This document shows positions 8,891 through 18,136 of a stretch of 64,000 nt of DNA, piece by piece. The stretch comes from Roseofilum halophilum BLCC-M91 (lineage in GTDB: Bacteria; Cyanobacteriota; Cyanobacteriia; Cyanobacteriales; Desertifilaceae): NCBI RefSeq assembly GCF_030068445.1, contig NZ_JAQPOK010000036.1:42734-106733 (forward strand), in the 5' to 3' direction. A program made the translations under genes and the position numbers. The notes below the pieces were generated by a model. That model was not told the origin of the DNA. It made no database searches and was given only the letters and a program-made list of their open reading frames with translations. How positions within the stretch are numbered: position 1 is the stretch's first letter; every line of letters begins with the position of its first letter.

Positions 8891-9919
8891 ATGAATTCTA
8901 CCGTCTCTTACAATCTCCGGGGGCTTTTTGGTAACGAAGTCTTCCTCTATATCAGCAAACGGGTTTTACAAGGATTAATCACCCTGTTATTAGCCTCCGC
9001 CCTAAGCTTTACCATTATTCAACTTGCCCCTGGTAACTACATCGATACCCTGCGGCAAAATCCTCAAATTTCCCCCGAAACCCTGGAACAACTCTCCCAG
9101 CAATTTGGACTAGACAAACCCGCCTATCAACAGTATTTTCGCTGGCTCTGGCGTATTCTCCGATACGGTGACTTTGGTCAGAGTTTTGTCTATCAACGCT
9201 CCGTGGCCTCGCTACTGTGGGAACGGATGGCCAATACCCTGTTGTTAGCGATTATATCTCTAGTGATTAATTGGGCGATCGCCCTCCCATTAGGCATTGT
9301 CGCTGCCCTCAAACAAAACACCAAACTCGATCAAAGTCTGCGAATTCTCAGCTATATTGGCCAAGGATTTCCCAGCTTTATTACCGCCCTTGTTCTCCTC
9401 TTTTTTGCCCAAAGTGTTTCCCCCCTCTTACCCGTCGGAGACATGACCAGCATCTATTTCTCTGACCTCACTTTACCCGGCAAAATCCTTGATATTGGGT
9501 GGCACATGATCTTACCCGTATTAGCCCTCAGCATCACCGGATTTGCCGGACTCCAACGCCTCACCAGAGGACAATTTTTAGACGTTTTGCGCCAAGATTA
9601 TATTCGCACCGCCCGCGCCAAAGGATTACCGGAAAATCGCGTCATTTATGTTCATGCCCTCCGCAACGCCATTAACCCCCTAATCACCCTTTTAGGCTTT
9701 GAATTTGCCAGCCTATTAAGCGGTTCCTTTATTACCGAATTCTTCTTCAACTGGCCAGGGTTAGGGCGCTTAATTCTCAGTGCCGTCCAATCCCAGGATT
9801 TATACCTAATTATGGCCAGTCTGATGATGGGGGCAGTCATGCTCATTATCGGCAACTTAATCGCCGACTTGATGTTAAAATTCGCCGATCCTCGTATCCG
9901 CTTAGAAGACCTCAAATAA
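8891..9919 (+). CDS. ABC transporter permease, DppB/oligopeptide type
   Basis: The 342-aa protein is an inner-membrane permease of the DppB/OppB family (peptides, nickel or related substrates). It shows the N-terminal helix (YISKRVLQGLITLLLASALS), the family segment QLAPGNYID, five further hydrophobic helices, and the EAA-loop region with RTARAKGLPENRVIYVHALRN (split here as the ATPase contact). The ATG at 8891 removes an unlikely proline-rich extension from the GTG at 8846. No DppC, binding protein or ATPase is adjacent, so its partners are encoded elsewhere. Confidence 0.88.
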   Translation: MNSTVSYNLRGLFGNEVFLYISKRVLQGLITLLLASALSFTIIQLAPGNYIDTLRQNPQISPETLEQLSQQFGLDKPAYQQYFRWLWRILRYGDFGQSFVYQRSVASLLWERMANTLLLAIISLVINWAIALPLGIVAALKQNTKLDQSLRILSYIGQGFPSFITALVLLFFAQSVSPLLPVGDMTSIYFSDLTLPGKILDIGWHMILPVLALSITGFAGLQRLTRGQFLDVLRQDYIRTARAKGLPENRVIYVHALRNAINPLITLLGFEFASLLSGSFITEFFFNWPGLGRLILSAVQSQDLYLIMASLMMGAVMLIIGNLIADLMLKFADPRIRLEDLK

Positions 9920-9935
9920 ATTCTCAATCCTATCA

Positions 9936-10226
9936 ATGCCTATGGCTTTTCAAACCTATTATCTCATTCGCTCTCAAAACGACGGCCAATACATCACCGC
10001 TCGCGTAGGAGATAACCAATATGTCTTACTGTTTCAACAGGACTTTGAAGCGTACAGTTATCTCAACACCCATGCTCCCGATTTAGCCCAGCAATTCGCA
10101 GTAGAAACCTTAGTGGGTTCCCAATTAAGCGCTCTCTTAAATCGTTGGGGATATCAGGGAGTCGGTTTAGTCAAAGATCCCTTAATTCCCAGGGTAGAAT
10201 TCATGGCGCGGGAGTCATTCATTTAG
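9936..10226 (+). CDS. Conserved small hypothetical protein
   Basis: I recognise no domain in this 96-aa product. It is soluble and looks compactly folded (YYLIRSQNDGQYITARV, then a helical second half). It follows the DppB-like permease by 16 bp in the same direction, so it is likely co-transcribed. ATGs at 9936 and 9942 are both possible. Confidence 0.65.
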   Translation: MPMAFQTYYLIRSQNDGQYITARVGDNQYVLLFQQDFEAYSYLNTHAPDLAQQFAVETLVGSQLSALLNRWGYQGVGLVKDPLIPRVEFMARESFI

Positions 10227-10488
10227 GGGACTTGATACAGCGCTTTCCGCTATGATGGGGAGATGGGGGAAAAATACAGCGCTTCGCAGAGACATTTGCC
10301 GATCTGACTGGATTTTTGAGTTTCTGTTAGGAAAAACTGTCGCGATCACTCATACTGCAAGAGTTCTAGAATTCAGTCAAGACAAGTGTTTTCCCAGTTT
10401 GACAGAAGAGGGGTATTAGCGAGCAAGATGCTCGCACTCCTCTATTATCCTATATTTGATATTTGATGCAGTCACGGCACAACCAGTT
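10227..10488. other. Intergenic region with short palindromic repeats
   Basis: No gene is seen. It contains two tacagcgctt motifs (about 10236-10285) and the palindrome gcgagcaagatgctcgc near 10418, which also occurs at about 20551-20567. Confidence 0.5.
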
Positions 10489-11562
10489 TCACACCAATTC
10501 AATCTGACAATCATCGCCAATCATAAACCTTAGAGCTGTGGGACGACGGGGGGCAACATTTAAGCGAGCGCGTCTACCGACGACACTATCAACAATCCGT
10601 TGTTGAATGTTTTCTAAGGTTGCTTCCCCTAGAATCACGCTGTGTTCAATATCGACTTCTGTTAAGGTTGTGCCACTGGCGATACTACTATAGGGGCCGA
10701 TGAAGGTATTTTCAATGTGGCAATTTTCCCCGATCGCCACGGGGCCGCGAATTGTGCTATTGATCACTTTTGTCCCTGCACCAATTCTCACCCGGCCAAT
10801 GACTTGGCTTTGAGCATCAATGGTTCCTTCTACTTCTGATTCTAAGCGGGTATCGAGAATAATCCGATTGGCTTCTAAAAGATCGTCTTTTTTGCCGGTA
10901 TCTAGCCACCATCCTTCGATTTGACGCGCTCCGACTTGGGTTTTGCGATCGATTAAGACTTGAATAGCATCGGTGATTTCGAGTTCGCCTCGCGAGGAGG
11001 GTTGGATACTGGCGATCGCCTCATGAATGGCAGCCGAAAAGAAGTAAATCCCCACCAGCGCTAAATTCGAGGGCGGATCTTTCGGTTTTTCCACCAATTT
11101 TAAGACTCTTCCCTGAGCATCAACTTGGGCGACCCCAAAGGCGCTGGGATTAGACACCGGACGCAGCAAAATCAGTCCATCTAGGCTGTTTTCCTTAAAT
11201 TCGGTCAAAAATGGGGTTAAATCATTTTGAATGATGTTATCGCCCAAATACATCACGAATGGGTCGTTTCCTAGGAAGGGCTGCGCCACCTTTACGGCAT
11301 GGGCTAAACCGGCAGGTTTCTCCTGCAAAATATAAGTAATTTTCGCCCCAAACCGTTCCCCATCCCCAGTCGTTGCTTTCACCTCTTCCCCAGTTTCGGG
11401 ACTAATAATAATGCCAATATCCGTAATTCCGGCGGCCACAATCCCTTGAATGCCGTACCATAAAATCGGTTGATTGGCCACTGGAACCAATTGTTTCGCC
11501 CCCGTATAGGTAATGGGACGTAAGCGCGTGCCTTTACCACCAGATAAAATAAGTGCTTTCAT
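10489..11562 (-). CDS. rfbA: Glucose-1-phosphate thymidylyltransferase, long form
   Basis: The 357-aa enzyme couples dTTP and glucose-1-phosphate to dTDP-glucose, the first step of dTDP-L-rhamnose synthesis for surface polysaccharides. The N-terminal nucleotidyltransferase motif ALILSGGKGTRLRP and the MYLGDN metal/sugar region are present. The C-terminal ~110 residues form a left-handed beta-helix of hexapeptide repeats, typical of the long RmlA form. The ATG at 11562 is used; the longer frame starts in a 7-bp attaaca repeat and is unlikely. It lies downstream of rfbD and rfbC on the same strand; rfbB is not in the window. Confidence 0.93.
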   Translation of the reverse strand: MKALILSGGKGTRLRPITYTGAKQLVPVANQPILWYGIQGIVAAGITDIGIIISPETGEEVKATTGDGERFGAKITYILQEKPAGLAHAVKVAQPFLGNDPFVMYLGDNIIQNDLTPFLTEFKENSLDGLILLRPVSNPSAFGVAQVDAQGRVLKLVEKPKDPPSNLALVGIYFFSAAIHEAIASIQPSSRGELEITDAIQVLIDRKTQVGARQIEGWWLDTGKKDDLLEANRIILDTRLESEVEGTIDAQSQVIGRVRIGAGTKVINSTIRGPVAIGENCHIENTFIGPYSSIASGTTLTEVDIEHSVILGEATLENIQQRIVDSVVGRRARLNVAPRRPTALRFMIGDDCQIELV

Positions 11563-11613
11563 AATTAACAATTAACAATTAACAATTAATAATTAACAAT
11601 TACCTGTAGCCAA
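11563..11613. repeat. attaaca 7-bp tandem repeats
   Basis: Several 7-bp units (aattaac) abut the rfbA start codon at 11563-11600. The same heptamer family recurs at about 3103-3150 and 14989-15015. Confidence 0.8.
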
Positions 11614-11655
11614 TTAGCCTAACATCTTCCGTAAACTTTTCCGCCAATGGGGGGC
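11614..11655 (-). pseudogene. Leftover second 3' end of an rfbD gene
   Basis: On the minus strand this stretch encodes APHWRKSLRKMLG followed by a stop, closely matching the last part of the intact rfbD (APHWRQSLQKMLAEY). It lies about 90 bp past the rfbD stop codon. It is read as the tail of an earlier rfbD allele left behind when the present 3' end arrived by recombination. Confidence 0.75.
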
Positions 11656-11660
11656 AGAGT

Positions 11661-11692
11661 GTAGGTTGGGTTGAACGATAGTGAAACCCAAC
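11661..11692. repeat. Solo REP-like palindrome
   Basis: The sequence starts gtaggttgggttgaac and ends gtgaaacccaac. It matches one arm of the REP pairs that flank the RAYT gene at 30274-30356 and 30985-31067, and lies between the two rfbD tails. Confidence 0.8.
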
Positions 11693-11743
11693 AAAGTTTG
11701 ACTGGTGTGGATGTTTTCGGATACTGACTCATAAAGATCGCCC

Positions 11744-12631
11744 CTAGTAGACTAATTTTTCCGCATATTCAGCTAACATTTTTTGTAAACTTTGCCGCCA
11801 ATGGGGGGCAGGGGTTCCCAGGAGATCGGCTAGTTTTTGACTCGAAAGAACGGAGTAAGCGGGACGTTTGGCAGGGGTGGGATATTGGTCGGTGGTAATG
11901 GGAAGCACCCGTTTAATTTTTAGGGGAATGCCCAACTTTGTGGCTCCTTCAAAAATGGCGATCGCAAAATCATACCAACTGGTCACCCCCGCATTAGTGT
12001 AATGATAAATACCCACAGTTTCCCCGTTCAGTTTGGGAATCAATTGGGCGATCGCCCCCGCTAAATCCACAGTCCAAGTCGGAGAACCCACCTGATCGTA
12101 GACCACGCGCAACTCTTCCCGCTCCTGACCCAGGCGTAACATGGTCTTGACGAAATTACCCGTCATCCCATTTCCATACACCCAAGCCGTTCTGAGGATG
12201 GCAAAGGTTGCCCCACTCTCCTGCACGACCTCTTCACCGCGCAACTTCGATCGCCCATAGGAACTCAGAGGATTGGTTCGATCCGTTTCCAAATAGGGCT
12301 GATTTTTACCGCCATCAAACACATAATCCGTAGAAATATGAATTAACTTGGCTCCAGAAGCAGCCGCTAAACGGGCTAATTGTCCCGGTGCTTCCCCATT
12401 CACCTGCATGGCCAGATCGGCATCCTCTTCAGCCTTATCCACTGCGGTATAGGCCGCTCCATGCACCACGATATCTGGTTGCAGGTCTTGCCAAAAGGCT
12501 TCTACCCGGTCAAACTCAGTTAAATCCAGTTCCTGGCGATCGATTCCCGTTACTTCTCCCAAGGGTTTTAACAGGGTGACCAACTCTTGGCCCAACTGAC
12601 CTTGGGCCCCGGTTACCAAAATTCGGGTCAT
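11744..12631 (-). CDS. rfbD: dTDP-4-dehydrorhamnose reductase
   Basis: The 295-aa NADPH-dependent short-chain dehydrogenase-like enzyme performs the last step to dTDP-L-rhamnose. The glycine-rich cofactor motif GAQGQLGQEL is at residues 8-17, the HISTDYVFDG segment carries the catalytic tyrosine region, and SSYGRSKLRGE provides the YxxxK pair. It overlaps the upstream rfbC by 4 bp, so the two are translationally coupled. A second, diverged rfbD tail lies past the stop codon. Confidence 0.95.
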   Translation of the reverse strand: MTRILVTGAQGQLGQELVTLLKPLGEVTGIDRQELDLTEFDRVEAFWQDLQPDIVVHGAAYTAVDKAEEDADLAMQVNGEAPGQLARLAAASGAKLIHISTDYVFDGGKNQPYLETDRTNPLSSYGRSKLRGEEVVQESGATFAILRTAWVYGNGMTGNFVKTMLRLGQEREELRVVYDQVGSPTWTVDLAGAIAQLIPKLNGETVGIYHYTNAGVTSWYDFAIAIFEGATKLGIPLKIKRVLPITTDQYPTPAKRPAYSVLSSQKLADLLGTPAPHWRQSLQKMLAEYAEKLVY

Positions 12632-13176
12632 GAATATACCTCAGCGTCTGATAATAGCTTACCGGCTCGATCTTTAGCCGATAAGGTGGGTTCTAGCCCT
12701 TCAATCTGCCAATCGATGGCGATATCGGGATCGTTCCACAAGATGGAGCGCTCGTGCTGGGGAGCATAATAGTCGCTGGCTTTATACAGCACCTCTGCTA
12801 TTTCCGACAGCACCACAAACCCATGGGCAAATCCGGGCGGAATCCATAACTGGCGGTGATTTTGGGCCGTCAATAGACAACTGACCCACTGGCCAAAATG
12901 GGGGCTGCTTTTGCGGATATCTACGGCTACATCTAGGATTTCGCCCACCGCAGCACGGACGAGTTTACCTTGGGCCTGCTCAATTTGGTAATGCAGACCC
13001 CTTAGCACTCCTTTAACGGAGCGGGAATGGTTATCCTGGACAAACTCCACAGAGTGGCCGGTGAGTTCGATAAAGCGTTTATGATTATAGCTTTCAAAAA
13101 AGAAGCCGCGATCGTCTCCAAAAACCTTGGGTTCTAGGATGAGAACATCGGGAATTTTTGTCGGGATACATTGCAT
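12628..13176 (-). CDS. rfbC: dTDP-4-dehydrorhamnose 3,5-epimerase
   Basis: The 182-aa cupin-fold enzyme epimerises dTDP-4-keto-6-deoxyglucose ahead of RfbD. Family motifs FGDDRGFFFESYN, FVQDNHSRS, VLRGLHYQ (catalytic histidine) and WIPPGFAHGFVVL are visible. The ATG at 13176 is taken rather than an upstream in-frame start lying in gcaaaag repeats. It is the first gene of rfbC-rfbD, with rfbA downstream. Confidence 0.95.
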   Translation of the reverse strand: MQCIPTKIPDVLILEPKVFGDDRGFFFESYNHKRFIELTGHSVEFVQDNHSRSVKGVLRGLHYQIEQAQGKLVRAAVGEILDVAVDIRKSSPHFGQWVSCLLTAQNHRQLWIPPGFAHGFVVLSEIAEVLYKASDYYAPQHERSILWNDPDIAIDWQIEGLEPTLSAKDRAGKLLSDAEVYS

Positions 13177-13189
13177 AAGGTAAAAGGAA

Positions 13190-13215
13190 GGCAAAAGGCA
13201 AAAGGCAAAAGGGAG
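13190..13215. repeat. gcaaaag 7-bp tandem repeats
   Basis: Three to four 7-bp gcaaaag units occur just upstream of rfbC, another member of the heptamer repeats scattered through the window. Confidence 0.75.
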
Positions 13216-13236
13216 GATATAGGGACAAGGGAGGCA

Positions 13237-13390
13237 CTATAGCTAGTCTAAATGAGTTGTACAACAGGAAATGCCCTCTCCCTAAATCCCTCTCCCACGG
13301 GGAGAGGGACTTCTGCTCCCCTTCTCCTGCGGGAGAAGGGGCTGGGGGATGAGGGGCAATCGTTACATAACTCATTTAGGTTTGCTGTAG
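13237..13390. mobile_element. MITE copy 1 (about 154 bp, terminal inverted repeats)
   Basis: The left end begins ctatagctag and continues into ctaaatgagttgt. The right end is its inverted counterpart, aactcatttag...gctgtag. The interior has two hairpins of the ctctcccac/gagag and cttctcc/ggagaag type. It closely matches the element at 51085-51242. No transposase is encoded, so it is a non-autonomous element in the gap between rfbC and the secretion operon. Confidence 0.82.
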
Positions 13391-13428
13391 TTAATCAGTT
13401 CATTATTCCTTGTTCCCTGATTTCCTAG

Positions 13429-14925
13429 TTAACGAACCTTTTCTAAGCTGCGGATTTTGGTGTCAAACTTATCGGTTAACAGACTTAAAACCGTCCGTTT
13501 CCGCACCTTAATGTTGGCACTAATATCCATCCCAGCTTGTAAATCCAGTTGCTTATCATTAATGGTGAAATACTGTTTATCCAACTGAATTTTGGCCGGG
13601 AAGGCGTAGAAGGGTCGCACTTGCGTTGGTTCTAGGGCATCGGAACCAATCCAAGTTAGGGTTCCTTGAATGGTGCCAAATTCAGAAGAGGGGAAGGAGG
13701 AGACATCTAACTCCACTTCCATGCCTTCATCGACAAAGCCAATATCCTTGTTGGGGATATAGACTTCAGCAATTAAGGCATCATTGGGGACGATCGAGAG
13801 TAGGCGTTCTGTGGCTTGGGCCACGTGGCCCGTACCGGCTTGTAAATCAAAGACTACCCCACTAACGGGCGCTCGTAGTTCTTGATAACCCAGGGCCTGT
13901 TGGGCTTTGATCAGTTCCCCTTCGACTTCGGCTAACCGTTTTTTGGTCTCAATTTTGGCACGGGCCAGTTGGGAATCGATCTCAGCGATGCGCCGTTGGT
14001 TATCGGCAACTCTCGTTAAGATATCTTTGGCAGAAATGGCGATCGCATTGGATAAGGCTTGTTGAGACTGGGCTTGTTCTACCCGCAACCGTTGTTCCTC
14101 TAGCTGAAGCTGTTCAATTTCCCCTTCCCTAGCCAGCAGCTCGTCCTGATAGCGTAGCACTTCCTGCTGTTGGCGATCGTACTGGAGTTGGGAGAGGGCC
14201 CCTTCTTCCACGACGGGACGAATACGATCTAGAGTGTTCTCATGAATGGCTAGGGTTTCTTTGGTCTTAGCTATCCGAGGCACGATCGCACTGGCTTGGC
14301 GTTGGGTGCGGTTGATTTGTTTGTCTAACTCCGAAATTTTCAGCCGAGCAGCTTCTACCCTAGATTGGTATTCTGCACGAGACGCACTCAGCAGTCGATC
14401 TTGGTTTAGATTAAAGGCACTACTGACCGGTTGATTGGGGTTATAGCCATCGAGTTGGGCATTGAAGTATTCATTTTCTGCTAACAGGGTTTGGCGCAAG
14501 CTGGCCAGAGAGGCTAATTCTGGGGGGCCACCTTGGATGCTTCCTCCAGAGAGAATGCGATCGTAAATTTCTATTTCTTCTTGCAGAGTAATTTGTTGCT
14601 TGGTGAGCGATTCAATATCCGCTTGGGGAGCCGTGGGGTCAAAGGTAATTAACAGTTCACCCTGTTGTACCACATCCCCATCTTCGATCAGGATTTCCCG
14701 CACCATGCCACTGGTAGGCGATTTCACTTCATTGACCGATCCTTGAGGTTCCAGTTGTCCTTGAGCAGGAACGGCCTGTTCGATTTTGGCGATCGCCGCC
14801 CAAGCAATTCCCGAAGACGTAATCAATAACAGCAGCCATACCAGGATTTGAGACCAAATCACTGGCCGCTCTAGCAATATAGGCTGTTCGACATAAGTTT
14901 CTGTGTATTTAGCTTGCGTTTTCAT
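13429..14925 (-). CDS. HlyD family membrane fusion protein of type I secretion
   Basis: The 498-aa periplasmic adaptor links an ABC exporter to an outer-membrane channel. It has one N-terminal membrane segment (about 25-45, ILVWLLLLITSSGIAWAAI), a lipoyl/barrel-sandwich half at SPTSGMVREILIEDGDVVQ, a long coiled coil (about 105-330), the second half LRAPVSGVVFDL and a C-terminal beta domain. It follows the ABC exporter by 93 bp on the same strand, across a ttaattg repeat. It is the last gene of the PPIase-ABC-HlyD operon; the TolC-like partner is not in the window. Confidence 0.92.
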   Translation of the reverse strand: MKTQAKYTETYVEQPILLERPVIWSQILVWLLLLITSSGIAWAAIAKIEQAVPAQGQLEPQGSVNEVKSPTSGMVREILIEDGDVVQQGELLITFDPTAPQADIESLTKQQITLQEEIEIYDRILSGGSIQGGPPELASLASLRQTLLAENEYFNAQLDGYNPNQPVSSAFNLNQDRLLSASRAEYQSRVEAARLKISELDKQINRTQRQASAIVPRIAKTKETLAIHENTLDRIRPVVEEGALSQLQYDRQQQEVLRYQDELLAREGEIEQLQLEEQRLRVEQAQSQQALSNAIAISAKDILTRVADNQRRIAEIDSQLARAKIETKKRLAEVEGELIKAQQALGYQELRAPVSGVVFDLQAGTGHVAQATERLLSIVPNDALIAEVYIPNKDIGFVDEGMEVELDVSSFPSSEFGTIQGTLTWIGSDALEPTQVRPFYAFPAKIQLDKQYFTINDKQLDLQAGMDISANIKVRKRTVLSLLTDKFDTKIRSLEKVR

Positions 14926-14988
14926 AGGTAATGGGGTATGGGGTACTGAGCGAAGTTTTAAGGGTTTCGGCTTCTCGCCGACCTCAAA

Positions 14989-15015
14989 ATTGTTAATTGT
15001 TAATTGTTCATTGTT
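14989..15015. repeat. ttaattg 7-bp tandem repeats
   Basis: Short heptamer array in the gap between the ABC exporter and HlyD genes, in the middle of an operon. Confidence 0.75.
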
Positions 15016-15018
15016 GTT

Positions 15019-18000
15019 CTACAATTGAGAGTCCTGTTGCTCAAACAGACAGTAATACCGTCCTTGGAGCGCCATCAGTTCAGCATGGGTTCCCTGTTCC
15101 ACAACGGAACCTTGATCCATCATAATAATTACATCCGCATTCCGCACCGTGGTTAACCGGTGGGTAATAAAGAAAACGGTTTCGCCTTTGAACGTTTGGG
15201 CTAGATTTTGGCACACTTGCCGTTCACTATCATAGTCTAGAGCAGAAGTGGCTTCATCAAGGATCAGTAAGCGAGGTCTCTGGAGGACAGTACGGGCGAT
15301 CGCGATCCGTTGCCGTTGTCCCCCTGATAAATTCGCCCCCCGTTCGCCCACAACCGTGTTATAGCCCTGGGGCAGAGACATAATAAACTCGTGAGCAACC
15401 GCCACCTTAGCCGCTTCGATAATTTCCTGCTCCGTAGCATCGGGGTTCGCCAGAGCAATATTCTCTTGTACCGAACCATTAAATAACAGCGTATCTTGCA
15501 AAACCACCCCAATTTGCCGACGCAGGGAGTACAGTTCCACTTTACCAATTTCTAACTGGTCTACCAGGATACGCCCAGAACCGGGTTCATACAATCGTTG
15601 CAGGAGCTTCATCAACGTGGACTTACCGGAACCACTTTGGCCCACAATCCCCACAAATGTACCTTGGGGAAACTCTAGATTCACATTCAAGAGTTGCCAG
15701 GTATTGGCTGTGGCAAACCGGAAAGAAACATCCTCATATTTCACATGGCCATGAATCGGAGGCATGGAAATATTGGAGCGGTTGGCTTCATCGGCTTCTG
15801 GTGAGGCATCCAAGACATCGGAGAGTCGTTCAATGGATAGCCCAGTTTCCTGGAAGCTCTGCCACAGTTGAATCAGGCGCAACAGGGGCGAGGTGGTATA
15901 ACCGGCAATAATCCGAAAGGCGATTAACTGCCCCAGGGTAAAGGGGTTATCGGTGGAGGCCGTGGTGAGTACCATTTGCGCTCCAAACCAGAGAATTAAC
16001 AGCCCGGAGAGCTTGTTTAAAAAGCCACTAATGGAACCGGCGGTGCTAAAGGTGAGAACGGAGCGAAACCCAGATTTAATGTATTTGGCGTAGCGCTCTT
16101 GCCATTGCCAACGGGATTTTAGCTCAATATTTTGGGCTTTTACGGTTTGAATCCCCGATAGCACTTCCACCAGGTAGGATTGCACGTCGGCGTAGCGTTC
16201 GGCTTTATGGCGCAGTTGGCGGCGGACAATGGGGGAAGCGACAATGGTTACCAGGGCAAACAGGGGAACCGTAGCTAGGGCAACCAGGGAGAGCTGCCAG
16301 CTATAGATGAACATCACGGCGATGTAGACGACGGAGAAGACGGCATCTAGGACAACGGTGAGGGCTGTTCCGGTGAGAAATTGGCGGATGTTTTCCAATT
16401 CGTTGATCCGGCCGGCTAGTTCCCCAACCCGGCGGCGATCGAAGTATTCTAGGGGTAGCCTGAGCAGGTGGGCAATGACTTCTGAGCCGAGTCCCAGGTC
16501 AATACGGTTGGTGGTATCGACAAACAGATAGGTTCTGAGCAGGGTGAGGATGGCTTCAAAGATGGCCACTCCGAGCAGGAACAGCCCTAAGATATCTAGG
16601 GTATCGATGCTCCGTTGCACCAGCACTTTATCGATAATTACCTGGGTGATCAGGGGGTTGGCTAGACCAAAGAGTTGCACGAAGAAGGAGGCGATGAAGA
16701 CTTGGATCAGGATGCCGCGATATTTGATCAGGGCAGGGACGAACCAACTGAGACCAAATTTTTCCCGTTGTCTCTCTGGGGGGGACTGGAGCAGCAGCAC
16801 CGATCCTTGAACAACTCCCCATTCTTCGGCAAAGTCGGCCACTCGCCTGCGGGTAATGCCTTTTTCGGGCACTGCCATTACCACTTCTCGTTCGCTGATG
16901 CGATAGAGGATGGCAAAGCTTTGCCCCCAGGGAATCATGGCGGGGCCTTTGATGCGGTTAATGGAGGCGGCGGGCAGTTGTACGAGTTGGGCTTGGAGTC
17001 CCATCATTTCGGCGATCGCCCCACAAACCGTTAAGGAGATTTGACCGGTACTTCGCAGTTGATTTTCCAGAACTTTACGAATCACATCCCGACGGAAGGA
17101 GACTCTCATGAACTGGCTCAACATCTTAAAACAGGCCATGGGGGCATCAATTTCTCCTTTGCCGCGCACAAAAGGATAGGTGATGCGAGAGTCACTGGCT
17201 TCTTCCAGCTCTGGGATATTTTCCGGGGCGCGGCTGATATCAAGTTCACTCTCTTCCTTCTCTAGGCGATCTCTTCGACTCCGTTCGGGGAGCGCTCTGG
17301 GGGATGGGGAGATGGGGAGTTTGGGCGGAGTCGATGCGGGTTCTAGGGCCTCTTGAGTTTCTTGAGTCTCCTGAAACGCGGAAACGCCCAATAACCTGGC
17401 TCCCCATCTGCCTTTAATGGGCAGTCTTTGATTGGGGGTTTCCGCCAGGCTATCTAAGGGAATTTTTGATGCGGGGGTAAAGTCGCCTACAGTTCCACTA
17501 CTGACGAGCCACAGCCGGGAGGGGTTAAGGGTATTAATCAAATCCCTTACTTGTAGGTTGCCAGAGGGGAGGTTTACGGCGGTGGCATTGGCGATCGCCT
17601 TAAACGTCAGTTCTTTTAAGTCTGCTGTGCCATCGGCTCGCCGCCCCAGTTCTACACTCAGCAGTTCAAATACCTCGCTGATGGAGACCTGTTGAGCCAG
17701 GCTCTCTCTAAATTTCGGTTCGCGATCGATTAAGCGCAGAAATTCTTCCGCCCCTAATGTAATACAAATTACTTCCGTAGAAGCCAGGGCCGTTTCACAT
17801 CCGCTTTGGCGCAGCAAACTGGCCCATCCCATCACCTCTCCGGGTTCGGCTCGTTTTAAGCTCACGGTGGTTTGTCGCCGTTGGTCGTAGCCTAAAATCC
17901 GCACTTGACCTTGATAGAGGATGGAAATTTGAGCCGGAACTTTTTCCCGAATCAGGATCGGTTGCCCGATCGCATAACGCAGCAGTTTACACCCAGAGGT

Positions 18001-18093
18001 CAACTGCTCTAGGGTGTTGGGATTAAGCTGATCGAAGGGCGGTATTTTCGCTAAAAACCCTTGGATTTGAGAAGGCGAGACAGCTTGAGTCAT
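15019..18093 (-). CDS. Type I secretion ABC exporter with cNMP-binding and C39-like domains
   Basis: The 1024-aa exporter has four parts. An N-terminal cyclic-nucleotide-binding-like domain (about 1-150) is followed by a linker and a C39-peptidase-like domain (about 305-435). Then comes an ABC membrane domain (about 450-750), and an ATPase domain with GQSGSGKST, LSGGQRQR and LLILDEATSALD. The C39-like domain keeps a cysteine (MACFKML) but has serine where the catalytic histidine is expected (WGQSFAIL). It may therefore bind a substrate without cleaving it. The domain set resembles HetC-like cyanobacterial exporters. It lies between the PPIase and HlyD genes. Confidence 0.9.
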   Translation of the reverse strand: MTQAVSPSQIQGFLAKIPPFDQLNPNTLEQLTSGCKLLRYAIGQPILIREKVPAQISILYQGQVRILGYDQRRQTTVSLKRAEPGEVMGWASLLRQSGCETALASTEVICITLGAEEFLRLIDREPKFRESLAQQVSISEVFELLSVELGRRADGTADLKELTFKAIANATAVNLPSGNLQVRDLINTLNPSRLWLVSSGTVGDFTPASKIPLDSLAETPNQRLPIKGRWGARLLGVSAFQETQETQEALEPASTPPKLPISPSPRALPERSRRDRLEKEESELDISRAPENIPELEEASDSRITYPFVRGKGEIDAPMACFKMLSQFMRVSFRRDVIRKVLENQLRSTGQISLTVCGAIAEMMGLQAQLVQLPAASINRIKGPAMIPWGQSFAILYRISEREVVMAVPEKGITRRRVADFAEEWGVVQGSVLLLQSPPERQREKFGLSWFVPALIKYRGILIQVFIASFFVQLFGLANPLITQVIIDKVLVQRSIDTLDILGLFLLGVAIFEAILTLLRTYLFVDTTNRIDLGLGSEVIAHLLRLPLEYFDRRRVGELAGRINELENIRQFLTGTALTVVLDAVFSVVYIAVMFIYSWQLSLVALATVPLFALVTIVASPIVRRQLRHKAERYADVQSYLVEVLSGIQTVKAQNIELKSRWQWQERYAKYIKSGFRSVLTFSTAGSISGFLNKLSGLLILWFGAQMVLTTASTDNPFTLGQLIAFRIIAGYTTSPLLRLIQLWQSFQETGLSIERLSDVLDASPEADEANRSNISMPPIHGHVKYEDVSFRFATANTWQLLNVNLEFPQGTFVGIVGQSGSGKSTLMKLLQRLYEPGSGRILVDQLEIGKVELYSLRRQIGVVLQDTLLFNGSVQENIALANPDATEQEIIEAAKVAVAHEFIMSLPQGYNTVVGERGANLSGGQRQRIAIARTVLQRPRLLILDEATSALDYDSERQVCQNLAQTFKGETVFFITHRLTTVRNADVIIMMDQGSVVEQGTHAELMALQGRYYCLFEQQDSQL

Positions 18094-18128
18094 ATCAATT
18101 AAAAATTAAAAATTAGAAATTAAAAATT
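18094..18128. repeat. aattaaa 7-bp tandem repeats
   Basis: A heptamer array of aattaaa type fills the PPIase-ABC exporter gap. The same unit occurs at 61795-61822 after prmC. Confidence 0.75.
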
Positions 18129-18136
18129 GGGTTGCA

